The position numbers and the translations under genes were made by a program. The notes under the pieces were generated by a model. The model saw nothing but the letters and a program-made list of their open reading frames with translations. It made no database searches and was not told where the DNA came from. A stretch of 64,000 bases of DNA from Hoeflea_A sp040932035 (GTDB lineage Bacteria; Pseudomonadota; Alphaproteobacteria; Rhizobiales; Rhizobiaceae): contig NZ_JBFRBB010000001.1 of NCBI RefSeq assembly GCF_040932035.1, positions 1,054,001-1,118,000 on the forward strand, given 5' to 3'. This document shows, in pieces, positions 1 to 7,862 of this stretch; within the stretch, counting starts at the first letter, position 1, and the number at the start of each line of letters is the position of its first letter.

Positions 1-226
1 CGAGTGAAAGCACCAGAAGCCCGTGGGCGACACGGCCCCCAAAACCATATTGCCGGGCCGTTTCGTCGGACATGTGGATTTCGAAACGGTCGCCGGTCAG
101 GTCGGCAAACCGGTCGATTTGCGAAGCGGTAATTTCCAGAGCCGCGGTTTCAAGCCAATCGCCGATATTCAACGTGTCGTAGTCGTAACGAAGGCATCCC
201 AGTTTCCGCTGTTCCTGCACGACCAA
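1..226 (-). CDS. MaoC-like (R)-hydratase domain protein, N-terminal part only (cut by window edge)
   Basis: Reverse-strand reading gives about 75 residues running off the left edge. The segment FADLTGDRF-EIH, followed by GFGGRVAHGLL, is the hot-dog-fold MaoC hydratase signature. The Asp and His of the usual D-x-N-P-x-H motif are kept, but the Asn-Pro pair is Phe-Glu. Family members hydrate trans-2-enoyl-CoA thioesters. No ATG is available: the start is TTG at 226 (five bases after GGGGAA) or GTG at 220. It follows the aldo/keto reductase stop by one base, so the two are probably co-transcribed. Substrate unknown. The family call is fairly firm; the start is uncertain. Confidence 0.72.
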   Translation of the reverse strand, partial: MVVQEQRKLGCLRYDYDTLNIGDWLETAALEITASQIDRFADLTGDRFEIHMSDETARQYGFGGRVAHGLLVLSL

Positions 227-227
227 T

Positions 228-1250
228 TCAGTTCCCCGCCGGTGTCGGCGCGTCGTCGCGCAAAAGGCCTTTCCGCTTCAGCTCGGCCCAGAATTCCGCC
301 GGGATCGGGTGGCTGAACCAGGCAAGGTTCTTTTCCAACTGCTCGACGGTGCGTGTGCCCGCCGCGAAGGCCGGGACCGCCGGATGGGCGACGACGAACT
401 GGATGGCGGCGGCCGGCAGTGGGACCCCATGCTCGCGGCAGACGGCCTCAATGCCGGAAACGCGTTCCATGATCTCCTTTGGGGCAGGGGCGTAATTGTA
501 TTTCGCGCCCTCAATGGCTCCGGTTGCCAGGATGCCGGAGTTGAAGCCGCCGCCGACGACAACTGCGGCATTGCGTTCTTCGCACAGCGGCAGGAACTCG
601 TTGAGTGAATCCTGTTCGAGCAATGTGTAGCGTCCGGCAAGAAGGAAGCAGTCGAAATCCCGTCGCTTCAGGGCTTCATGGCAGACCTCCCACTCATTGA
701 CCCCGACGCCGATTGCTTTGACAACGCCTTCGTCGCGCAACTGCGACAGGGCTTTCCAGGCGCCGTCCATCGCATGTTCGAAGACTTCCGGCTGCTCGTT
801 TCCGCGCGTGAAGACGTCGATGTCGTGGATGAAGCAAATGTCCATATGCTCCAGTGCCAGGCGCTGCAGCGAATCCTCAAAGGCCCGCATTGTGCCATCG
901 TAGGAATAGTCAAAGATCATCTCGTTGGGCGCTGCATCGGTCCACGGCGCAAAGTCGATTTCGGAACGTTTTTTGGGCTTGAGGATCCGCCCGACCTTGG
1001 ATGACAAAACGAGGTCATCGCGGTTTTTCCAGCGCAGCGAGTGGCCGCAGCGAAGTTCCGAAAGGCCGTGCCCGTACATGGGCGCGGTATCAAAATAGCG
1101 AACACCCGCATCCCACGCCGTCTGGATCATGGCGTCGGAGGTTTCTTCGTCGATCGGGCGGAAAATATTGCCGATGGGAGCGGCGCCGAAAGCGAAGGGT
1201 GTCACGTGCAGATCCACTCTGCCGAATTTCGATTTGTCGGTTAGGTTCAT
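228..1250 (-). CDS. Aldo/keto reductase (D-threo-aldose 1-dehydrogenase / pyridoxal-reductase-like)
   Basis: 340 residues, the usual length for the family. The N-terminal barrel carries YFDTAPMYGHG (Asp and Tyr of the catalytic tetrad), then SSKVGR (Lys) and CFIHDID (His), in correct order. The long insertions resemble the D-threo-aldose dehydrogenase/pyridoxal reductase branch, which oxidises or reduces sugars and aldehydes with NAD(P). It is transcribed away from the acyl-CoA dehydrogenase at 1442; a palindrome at 1265-1278 sits 15 bases before its ATG. It precedes the partial MaoC gene. Substrate is not deducible; membership in a sugar- or acyl-type catabolic cluster is inferred from the neighbours. 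Confidence 0.85.
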   Translation of the reverse strand: MNLTDKSKFGRVDLHVTPFAFGAAPIGNIFRPIDEETSDAMIQTAWDAGVRYFDTAPMYGHGLSELRCGHSLRWKNRDDLVLSSKVGRILKPKKRSEIDFAPWTDAAPNEMIFDYSYDGTMRAFEDSLQRLALEHMDICFIHDIDVFTRGNEQPEVFEHAMDGAWKALSQLRDEGVVKAIGVGVNEWEVCHEALKRRDFDCFLLAGRYTLLEQDSLNEFLPLCEERNAAVVVGGGFNSGILATGAIEGAKYNYAPAPKEIMERVSGIEAVCREHGVPLPAAAIQFVVAHPAVPAFAAGTRTVEQLEKNLAWFSHPIPAEFWAELKRKGLLRDDAPTPAGN

Positions 1251-1264
1251 ATTCGCCTCACAAG

Positions 1265-1278
1265 TAACTAGTTAGTTA
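1265..1278. promoter_or_regulatory. Putative repressor operator, copy 1 (TAACTA-GT-TAGTTA)
   Basis: A perfect 6-base inverted repeat with a 2-base spacer lies 15-28 bases upstream of the aldo/keto reductase ATG. A near-identical element lies at 1411-1426 in front of the divergent acyl-CoA dehydrogenase gene. Symmetry, size and placement over each start region suit a dimeric helix-turn-helix repressor (TetR or MarR type). The regulator is not identified in the adjacent sequence. Confidence 0.6.
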
Positions 1279-1410
1279 TATAGGATACATTCAATTGCGA
1301 AATGCGCAAGCAAATTTTGCTTGTATCGATCTGCCTGACGGGATTGGAGGGGAGGCTTTCCGGCAATTTCCGGCGCCGTCTTGACGTTCCGGAATTGGGC
1401 TGCTATTTAA

Positions 1411-1426
1411 GTAACTAGATAGTTAC
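1411..1426. promoter_or_regulatory. Putative repressor operator, copy 2 (GTAACTA-GA-TAGTTAC)
   Basis: A perfect 7-base inverted repeat with a 2-base spacer ends 15 bases before the ATG at 1442. It shares the TAACTA-N2-TAGTTA core with 1265-1278. Having one copy per divergent gene, at mirror-image distances from the starts, points to coordinated repression of both transcription units (inference). Confidence 0.65.
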
Positions 1427-1441
1427 AATATTGGTGAACGC

Positions 1442-2587
1442 ATGTACTTGACCGATACCCATCAGCAGGTTCGCGATATGGCCCGGCAGTTTTCACAGGA
1501 TGTCATATGTCCGGCGGCTGAGGCATTGGACCGGGATGAGCGATTTCCCGAGGAGATCTACCGGCAGATGGGCGTGCTCGGTCTGTTTGGCATCGGCGTT
1601 CCGGAAGAATTTGGCGGGCCCGGATTTGACACGCTGTCCTATGCGCTTGTCATGGAAGAGCTGTCCCGCGGTTATTCTTCCGTTGCAGACCAGTGTGGCC
1701 TGGTCGAGCTGGTTTCGACGCTGCTTGTGCGCCACGGAACGGCCGGGCAGCGGCAGCGGTGGCTTGGCCCGATCATGTCGGCGCAGGCGCGGGCGGCCTA
1801 TTGCATAACCGAGCCGGAAGCCGGAACCGATGTGTCGGGAATTCGCACCACGGCGACAAAAAACGGTGACGGCTGGGTACTGAACGGCGGCAAAATCTGG
1901 ATACACAACGCACCGGTTGCGGATGTTGGGTTCGTTTTGGCACGGACCGACAAGGATGCCGGCCACCGCGGCATGAGTATCTTCATCGTCGACCTGAACT
2001 GCGAGGGTGTCGAACGTGGCCCTAAAGAGCACAAGATGGGACAGCGCGCCAGTCAGGTCGGCGCATTGACTTTCACCAATGTTGCGCTCTCCGCAGACGC
2101 GCTTCTTGGTGAAGAGGGGCGCGGTTTTCACATGATGATGAGTGTCCTCGACAAAGGGCGCGTGGGCATCGCAGCGCTGGCCGTCGGCATCGGGCAGGCG
2201 GGGCTTGAAGCTGCCCTGGACTACGCCCAGCAACGCAAGCAGTTCGGCTCTAAGATAGCTGAGTTCCAGGGCGTACAGTGGATGTTGGCCGATATGGCGA
2301 AGGATATCGAGGCAGCCCGGCTGCTGGTTCACAGCGCGGCCGTCGCCATCGACGAGGGCAGGGACGCAACCAAGGCCTGTTCCATGGCCAAATGCTTTGC
2401 CGGCGATATGGCGGTTGCGCGCACTGCAGATGCCATCCAGGTCTTCGGCGGTTCCGGCTATATCCGAGGTTTTGAAGTCGAGCGCCTCTACCGCGACGCA
2501 AAAATCACCCAGATTTATGAAGGCACAAACCAGATCCAGCGCATGATTATCGCGCGTGAGCTGGTCAAACATGGAGCACGCACATGA
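1442..2587 (+). CDS. Acyl-CoA dehydrogenase
   Basis: 381 residues, standard for the family, which introduces a 2,3-double bond into acyl-CoA using FAD and passes electrons to ETF. Visible signatures are the central YCITEPEAGTD segment and the C-terminal YEGTNQIQR segment whose Glu is the usual catalytic base. QVFGGSGYIRGFEVERLYRD is the characteristic FAD/dimer region. The ATG follows the palindrome at 1411-1426. The stop overlaps the next gene's start (ATGA). It starts the run SDR, DUF993, isomerase, peptidase, so it is the first gene of that operon. The acyl substrate cannot be read from sequence. Confidence 0.92.
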   Translation: MYLTDTHQQVRDMARQFSQDVICPAAEALDRDERFPEEIYRQMGVLGLFGIGVPEEFGGPGFDTLSYALVMEELSRGYSSVADQCGLVELVSTLLVRHGTAGQRQRWLGPIMSAQARAAYCITEPEAGTDVSGIRTTATKNGDGWVLNGGKIWIHNAPVADVGFVLARTDKDAGHRGMSIFIVDLNCEGVERGPKEHKMGQRASQVGALTFTNVALSADALLGEEGRGFHMMMSVLDKGRVGIAALAVGIGQAGLEAALDYAQQRKQFGSKIAEFQGVQWMLADMAKDIEAARLLVHSAAVAIDEGRDATKACSMAKCFAGDMAVARTADAIQVFGGSGYIRGFEVERLYRDAKITQIYEGTNQIQRMIIARELVKHGART

Positions 2588-3363
2588 CTAAGGTGCAGCA
2601 TGCCGCCTTCGTAACGGGCTCAAGCCGGGGAATTGGTCTCGGTATTGCAATTGAACTCGCGAAAAGCGGTTTCAACATCGCACTCAACGGAAGGCAGGAC
2701 AATGACGAGATGGAAGCCGCGGCAAAGGCGATTGCGGCCGAAGGTGTCGCAGTCGTCAAGATTGCCGGTGACGTTTCGGATCTGTCGCAGCACGAGCGGA
2801 TGCTCGATACGGCAGAAGAGGCGGTTGGGCCGCTGTCGACGCTCGTCAACAATGCCGGCGTGTCAGTTCTCCAGCGCGGCGATCTTCTCGAAGCCAGCGA
2901 GGAAAGCTACGACCGCTGCATGGCGATCAATGCCAAGGCGGTGTTTTTTCTGAGTCAGGCCTTTGCCAGACGTCTCGTGTCGCGCGACCGTAGCGATGGC
3001 AAGTTTTACAGCATCGTCAATGTGACCTCGTCCAACGCGGTCGCGGCGTCCGCGCCACGGGCCGAATACTGCGCTTCCAAGGCCGCAGCCGCAATGATTT
3101 CAAAGACCTTTGCGGTGCGGCTCGGCGGGGAAGGCATTGCGGTCTACGACGTCCAGCCGGGTCTCATCGAGACCGACATGACCAGGACCGTAAAGGGAAC
3201 CTATCAGCGCCGTATCGAGGAGGAGGGGTTGACGCTCTTTCCGCGCCTCGGTCAGCCGGACGAAATGGGGCGTATCGTTGCAACGCTCGCCACCGGCGGC
3301 CTTCCCTATACCACCGGTCAGGCGATTTCCGCCGATGCCGGCATGCTTGTTTCGCGCTTTTGA
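2584..3363 (+). CDS. SDR-family 3-ketoacyl-ACP-reductase-like oxidoreductase
   Basis: 259 residues. It has the classical SDR layout: cofactor loop TGSSRGIG near residue 11, NNAG near residue 90, catalytic Ser in NVTSSNAV and the YCASK Tyr-Lys pair. These enzymes interconvert alcohols and ketones with NAD(P)(H). The start overlaps the acyl-CoA dehydrogenase stop by four bases, indicating translational coupling. Annotation as a 3-ketoacyl reductase would be by homology only; beside DUF993 and an isomerase-like protein it may act on a sugar-derived substrate. Confidence 0.85.
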   Translation: MTKVQHAAFVTGSSRGIGLGIAIELAKSGFNIALNGRQDNDEMEAAAKAIAAEGVAVVKIAGDVSDLSQHERMLDTAEEAVGPLSTLVNNAGVSVLQRGDLLEASEESYDRCMAINAKAVFFLSQAFARRLVSRDRSDGKFYSIVNVTSSNAVAASAPRAEYCASKAAAAMISKTFAVRLGGEGIAVYDVQPGLIETDMTRTVKGTYQRRIEEEGLTLFPRLGQPDEMGRIVATLATGGLPYTTGQAISADAGMLVSRF

Positions 3364-3371
3364 GGTGATTT

Positions 3372-4523
3372 ATGCCAATTCGGCTTCCAGATGAAACCGG
3401 ACGGGTGTCCGACTATGAAATGACGGGCCGGACCGTTGAAACGCGGCCGCTCGGAACTGAAACCTGCCGCATCATCTATTCTGCGGCCCATGTTGTGGCA
3501 GACCGCTTTGCGGACTGTGATCCTTCGGGACCGGCTGCGGTGGACTGGGAGGCGACGATGGCCTTCCGTCGGCACCTGGCAGACCTCGGTCTCGGCATTG
3601 CGGAGGCTATGGACACAGCTCAGCGCGGCATGGGGCTCGACTGGAACGGCGCCCTGGAACTGATCGCTCGGACGAAGGCCGAACTGCCCGATGCCCGGAT
3701 CGCGAGCGGTGCGGGAACGGATCAGCTCGACGCCGCGGATGCACGTACAATCGATGATGTGCGCGACGCCTATCTGGAGCAGGTAGAAGCCGTGCAGAAA
3801 ACCGGCAGCCGTATCATCCTCATGGCGAGCCGGGCGCTCGCAAAAGTCGCCCGGGGACCGGGCGATTATGAAAGCATCTACCGCGATGTGCTGGCGCAAT
3901 GCGACGAACCGGTCATTTTGCATTGGTTGGGGGCGATGTTTGATCCGGCCCTTGAAGGTTACTGGGGCGGTTCCTGCTTTGAAGAAGCGCTGGAAACCTG
4001 TCTCACGGTCATCGGGGACAATCAGGCCAAGGTCGATGGTATAAAGGTGTCGCTGCTCGACAAGGACAAGGAAATCGCCATGCGACGGCGCCTGCCCGAT
4101 GGCGTCAAAATGTATACCGGCGATGATTTCAACTATCCCGAACTGATCGAGGGCGATGAAGATAGTTTTTCCCATGCATTGCTTGGCGTGTTCGATCCTT
4201 TGGCCTCCCACGCCGCGCTGGCGGTGTCGCGGCTGAGCCAGGGTGATAATGGCGGTTTCCGTTCGGTTCTCGATCCGACCGTTCCGCTTGCACGCCATAT
4301 TTTCCGAACCCCGACACAGTACTACAAGACCGGCGTTGTGTTCCTCGCCTGGCTGAACGGTTTCCAGGATCATTTTGTCATGCTGGGTGGTGCACAGGCG
4401 ATGCGTTCGCTGCCCTATTTTGTCGATGCATTCAAATTCGCCGACCAATGCGGCCTGTTCCGCGATCCGGATCTTGCAGCCGGGCGGATGCAAACTTTGC
4501 TTGACCTTTATGGGGTTTCGTGA
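3372..4523 (+). CDS. DUF993 family protein (dihydrodipicolinate-synthase/aldolase-like)
   Basis: 383 residues, matching the DUF993 group, which resembles TIM-barrel class I aldolases of the dihydrodipicolinate synthase superfamily. I see barrel-like segments: RIILMASRAL, EPVILHWLGAMFDPALEGYWGG, and a candidate Schiff-base Lys in VDGIKVSLLDKD. This pattern suits a retro-aldol or lyase step, but the activity is not established for the family. It begins 8 bases after the SDR stop and overlaps the following isomerase gene as TGATG, so it belongs to the same operon. Confidence 0.8.
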   Translation: MPIRLPDETGRVSDYEMTGRTVETRPLGTETCRIIYSAAHVVADRFADCDPSGPAAVDWEATMAFRRHLADLGLGIAEAMDTAQRGMGLDWNGALELIARTKAELPDARIASGAGTDQLDAADARTIDDVRDAYLEQVEAVQKTGSRIILMASRALAKVARGPGDYESIYRDVLAQCDEPVILHWLGAMFDPALEGYWGGSCFEEALETCLTVIGDNQAKVDGIKVSLLDKDKEIAMRRRLPDGVKMYTGDDFNYPELIEGDEDSFSHALLGVFDPLASHAALAVSRLSQGDNGGFRSVLDPTVPLARHIFRTPTQYYKTGVVFLAWLNGFQDHFVMLGGAQAMRSLPYFVDAFKFADQCGLFRDPDLAAGRMQTLLDLYGVS

Positions 4524-5398
4524 TGCCCGACGTCCGGTTGCGTGATTTTTCCGAAGACCACTCGGCGCTGGCGCTCAACACCGCAACGCTTGGCCATAAT
4601 ATGGACGGCTGCGGAGCCGGCTGGTCGCCCGAACAGGTTATCGATGCCTGCGCCGAACGCGGTTATGGCGCGATTACCTGGTGGCGGCGGGAAATCGGAC
4701 AGCGGGCCATGGAGATCGGCGAGCGGACGAGAGCCGCCGGCATGCAGGTTTCAGGCCTTTGCCGCTCGCCGTTTCTGGTCGGTCCGCTTGCGCCGCGAAC
4801 ACGTCAGGGCGTTCTGGATGACTTTTTCGGTTCCATCGAAATGGCTTCAGACCTCGGGGCCTCCTGCTTGACCATATGCGTCGGTGGTGTGGTGGAAGAT
4901 ACGCACAGCATTCGCGACAGCCTCAAAGAAGTCGCGACCATCGTGGCGGAAGCCGCACCGGTGGCGCAGGCCGCAGGGGTCCGCCTGGCGCTCGAACCGC
5001 TCAATCCGGTTTACGGCGGCAACCGCTCCTGCCTCGTCACCGTTCGCGATGCGGTCGACATGTGCGATGCGATCGATCATCCGGCGTTGGCGTTGGCGAT
5101 CGATGTCTATCACGTTTGGTGGGACACCACTCTTGGTGCCGAGCTCAAGCGCGCCGGCGCCGGACGCATTGCCGGATATCATCTTTGCGACTGGCTCGCC
5201 GACACACAGGACGTGCTTCTGGACCGTGGCATGATGGGCGAGGGTGTTGCCGATCTGAAAGACATCAGAGGCGCCGTCGAAGGTGCCGGCTACACGGGCT
5301 TTTGCGAAGTCGAGATTTTTTCCGCCGGTAACTGGTGGAAGCGGGATCCCGCCGAGGTCCTCGACATCTGCGTGGAAAGGTTTCGCACCGTGTGCTGA
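4523..5398 (+). CDS. Sugar phosphate isomerase/epimerase family TIM-barrel protein
   Basis: About 291 residues from the ATG at 4523, which overlaps the DUF993 stop as TGATG; a GTG lies one codon upstream. The xylose-isomerase-like barrel is recognisable by RLALEPLNPVYGGNRSCLV, LALAIDVYHVWWD, RIAGYHLCDWL and YTGFCEVEIFS. These supply the usual Glu, Asp, His and Glu metal ligands. Relatives act as isomerases, epimerases or dehydratases on keto sugars and cyclitols. It is co-transcribed with the DUF993 gene, which implies consecutive steps on one carbohydrate-like substrate (inference). Confidence 0.82.
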   Translation: MPDVRLRDFSEDHSALALNTATLGHNMDGCGAGWSPEQVIDACAERGYGAITWWRREIGQRAMEIGERTRAAGMQVSGLCRSPFLVGPLAPRTRQGVLDDFFGSIEMASDLGASCLTICVGGVVEDTHSIRDSLKEVATIVAEAAPVAQAAGVRLALEPLNPVYGGNRSCLVTVRDAVDMCDAIDHPALALAIDVYHVWWDTTLGAELKRAGAGRIAGYHLCDWLADTQDVLLDRGMMGEGVADLKDIRGAVEGAGYTGFCEVEIFSAGNWWKRDPAEVLDICVERFRTVC

Positions 5399-5401
5399 AC
5401 G

Positions 5402-7294
5402 GTGCAGACAACTGCAGACGCAAATTCAATCAATGATGGTCTTGAGAATGTTCGGGCGCCGGGTAATCTGGCCCCGACCTCCTTGCATTCGAAATTTCGA
5501 ACTTTCTGGAAAGACCATCTGATGATCGAGCCTGGAACCACCCTGTGCGATGTTCAAATCAATGCCAGCCTTGATAAACTGGTGGGTATGTTCTCGTCGC
5601 CGGAATTTGCCGGCGCCGAGGTTGAGCTATGGGTTTTTGACGGGCGCGAGCGCCGTGAGAAAGCACGCAAGGCCCTTGAAACCGAAGGTGTGATAGCGCG
5701 TGTCCGCTCCGCCTATAAGCCGCTGGTTCATGCAGTGCTCGAGGAACTGGATTTCGATGGAGTCAAGGAAATCAGCATCCGGTATCCGGTTGTGGATGGC
5801 GTTCTGGAAAACCGGTTTCTGCTTGAAACATACCCCGTTGGCGAACTGGTCGGTGCGCGGCCTGTGACCTTTGAGCCTTCTGAACCCGTCGATGGATCAG
5901 GACTGATTTCCTATCAACTTGTGCTGAAACGAGGTGATGGCTCTCAGCTATTTGTCGATGTGCCGGCCCCAAATCTCTTCCGCCCGGATCATGTGGGTCA
6001 TGGGATCTACACCGCCACCGGCTGGATACGCGTCCGTTCTCCCGATCGTCCTGATCTTGACCGGAACGAGCCTTACCGGACCGATCAGGAGCAGGCCTTC
6101 GATGCAGTGATGACGATCCTGTCAGAACGGAACTGGGAAGGCGAAGAACCTTTTTTCGACCGTCTCAACATGCGTGTTGAAGCCCCTTTTTATGACAGGC
6201 CACTGCCTTTTGCGCACGAATGTCTGAGCACCGCCGAGGCGATGCATGAAGACCTCTATTTTTCAGCCCTTGATATGTTCAAGAAGGCGCGCGGCCTGGA
6301 TCTGGAAGATCGAACGCTGCGGCCAGGGCAACTGGTGCCGCAGATCGTGCCACGCACTGGCCCGTTGCGTGTCGTCATCGAGACCGGGAGCGATCCGTAT
6401 CTCGAAACCGACAGATCCGTGCAGCCCGGGCCGTTGACTGATCTGGAAACCGCCGGGCATTGGCTAGAACCCGGCGTTATCAAGGCCCATGTCGACGACC
6501 TTGGCGGAGATTATTATGAGGTTCGCTCGCAGCGCGGCCGCCCTGTCTGGAGCACGCACATCGCCGGGCAGGGACCGGCCATGGTGATAACAGCCGGGCA
6601 GCATTCAAACGAAACCTCCGGGCCGATCGGGGCATTGAGGGCGGCCAGACATATGGCTGATAAGGGCCGGACCGGATTTGCCGTCTCGCCGCTCGTCAAC
6701 CCGGACGGCTACGCGCTGTTTCGGGAACTGTGCCGCAATTACCCCGATCACATGAATCACGCCGCGCGTTTCACGGCCTCTGGTTGCGATCTGCAATATG
6801 TCGAACGCGGATTTGAAAACGAGGCGCATCATATCGGCCAGGAAAAAACCGGGGCCAGGCTGCACCTCAATCTGCATGGATATCCGGCACATGAATGGAC
6901 GCGGCCCTTTTCCGGCTACGTTCCGCGCGGCGCCGAATTGTGGACAATTCCCAAGGGCTTCTTCCTCATCCTGCTGCATAAACCCGGTTGGAAGTCTCAG
7001 GGAGAAGTGATCCTCAATGCAATCATTGAGGAACTGTCCGGTTATCAGCCGATTGTCGATCTGAACCGGGAACAGTGCGGGCGCAGCCGGCTTTACACGA
7101 ACGCCTCACCATTCATGATCCGAGAAGACATCCCCTACACCGTGGAGGAAGTCGAGGACAGTCTTTTCCCAGTGACGATCATCACGGAAGCGCCTGATGA
7201 GATGGTTTACGGCGACGCATTTTCATTGCTTCACACAGCCCAGATGAAGTCGGTCCTGGCTGCAGCCGATGCCTGTCCGTCCGCCTTTTCGTAA
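5402..7294 (+). CDS. M14-type zinc carboxypeptidase-like protein
   Basis: 630 residues from a GTG at 5402; an ATG at 5522 behind GGAAAG is an alternative start. The first ~380 residues are not recognised. Around residue 401 HSNE followed by TSGP gives the M14 zinc-binding H-x-x-E. LNLHGYPAHEW near residue 491 supplies the distal His, and ITEAPDEM near residue 595 supplies a candidate catalytic Glu. No signal peptide is visible, so it is probably cytoplasmic. It is the last gene of the cluster. M14-fold enzymes hydrolyse C-terminal amino acids or, in succinylglutamate-desuccinylase relatives, other amide bonds; which applies here is unknown. Confidence 0.7.
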   Translation: MQTTADANSINDGLENVRAPGNLAPTSLHSKFRTFWKDHLMIEPGTTLCDVQINASLDKLVGMFSSPEFAGAEVELWVFDGRERREKARKALETEGVIARVRSAYKPLVHAVLEELDFDGVKEISIRYPVVDGVLENRFLLETYPVGELVGARPVTFEPSEPVDGSGLISYQLVLKRGDGSQLFVDVPAPNLFRPDHVGHGIYTATGWIRVRSPDRPDLDRNEPYRTDQEQAFDAVMTILSERNWEGEEPFFDRLNMRVEAPFYDRPLPFAHECLSTAEAMHEDLYFSALDMFKKARGLDLEDRTLRPGQLVPQIVPRTGPLRVVIETGSDPYLETDRSVQPGPLTDLETAGHWLEPGVIKAHVDDLGGDYYEVRSQRGRPVWSTHIAGQGPAMVITAGQHSNETSGPIGALRAARHMADKGRTGFAVSPLVNPDGYALFRELCRNYPDHMNHAARFTASGCDLQYVERGFENEAHHIGQEKTGARLHLNLHGYPAHEWTRPFSGYVPRGAELWTIPKGFFLILLHKPGWKSQGEVILNAIIEELSGYQPIVDLNREQCGRSRLYTNASPFMIREDIPYTVEEVEDSLFPVTIITEAPDEMVYGDAFSLLHTAQMKSVLAAADACPSAFS

Positions 7295-7299
7295 AATAT

Positions 7300-7334
7300 C
7301 CTGAGTATGATGCTGATATTCTTCGGTACTCAGG
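7300..7334. terminator. Inverted repeat after the peptidase gene, possible terminator
   Basis: CCTGAGTA (7300-7307) and TACTCAGG (7327-7334) form an 8-base stem with a 19-base loop, five bases beyond the M14 stop. There is no T-run, so termination is only suggested by the position between two convergent genes. Confidence 0.4.
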
Positions 7335-7362
7335 GTTAGCCGGTCGTGTGCCATCCCGGCAT

Positions 7363-7710
7363 TCACCGTGAAAGAACGCCACCATCGCTTGCCAATATTT
7401 TTTTGCCCTTCTTGCTATATGTATCGCATCGCTCCTTGCCGCCTCTGATTTTGTTGTATGACGTGCACATCTTGTTTCCCTTTATTTTCCAAGTGCCCCT
7501 GTCCTTTTTTATGTTCGTATTTGTGGTCACGTTAATTGACCCGCTTTTGTTGAACCTGATTGTTCCGTAATATTTTCCCTTATTCCATTTCCATTTTTTG
7601 CCAATCACTTCGGTTTTTATTTCGTTTGCTGTCAAATTAGCTGCGAATGAAGCTTCGGAAGTAAACAAAAAAGCAACACCGAAAAGTGCGTATTTCGCGA
7701 ACGTTAACAT
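7363..7710 (-). CDS. Small exported hypothetical protein, AT-rich
   Basis: 115 residues. Residues 1-23 form a signal peptide (hydrophobic FAKYALFGVAFLFTS, then a cleavage-like SFA-A). The mature part is very basic and contains IGKKWKW, GKYYGTIRFNKSG and GTWKIKGNKMCTSYNK, with a CDTY near the end. The two Cys could form a disulfide. The pattern faintly resembles small secreted DUF995-type proteins of rhizobia, but I do not claim membership. The gene and its 150-base upstream region are much richer in A+T than their neighbours, which may mean acquisition. It converges with the M14 gene. Confidence 0.6.
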   Translation of the reverse strand: MLTFAKYALFGVAFLFTSEASFAANLTANEIKTEVIGKKWKWNKGKYYGTIRFNKSGSINVTTNTNIKKDRGTWKIKGNKMCTSYNKIRGGKERCDTYSKKGKKILASDGGVLSR

Positions 7711-7862
7711 ATCGAATCTCCTGAAATGCCGGAGTAGTCAATCGAGTTTCGATTTTAGTCGCATCCCCCAAATGGGGCTAATATTGCCAATGCAATCAAC
7801 TATTGGTAGAATAATTATACTGAACAACTGTTTAAATTATACTTCTTGCAGGTTGTTAGGCG

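Noticed and set aside
1493..2572. 359-codon reverse-strand open frame
   Set aside because: It is antisense to the acyl-CoA dehydrogenase with its catalytic motifs; no ribosome-binding site or domain.
3318..4493. 391-codon reverse-strand open frame
   Set aside because: It lies opposite the DUF993 gene, which has clear operon overlaps; the translation shows no recognisable motif.
7346..7570. 74-codon forward open frame rich in hydrophobic residues
   Set aside because: It is antisense to the small exported protein, whose signal peptide is convincing; the hydrophobicity comes from the AT-rich complement.
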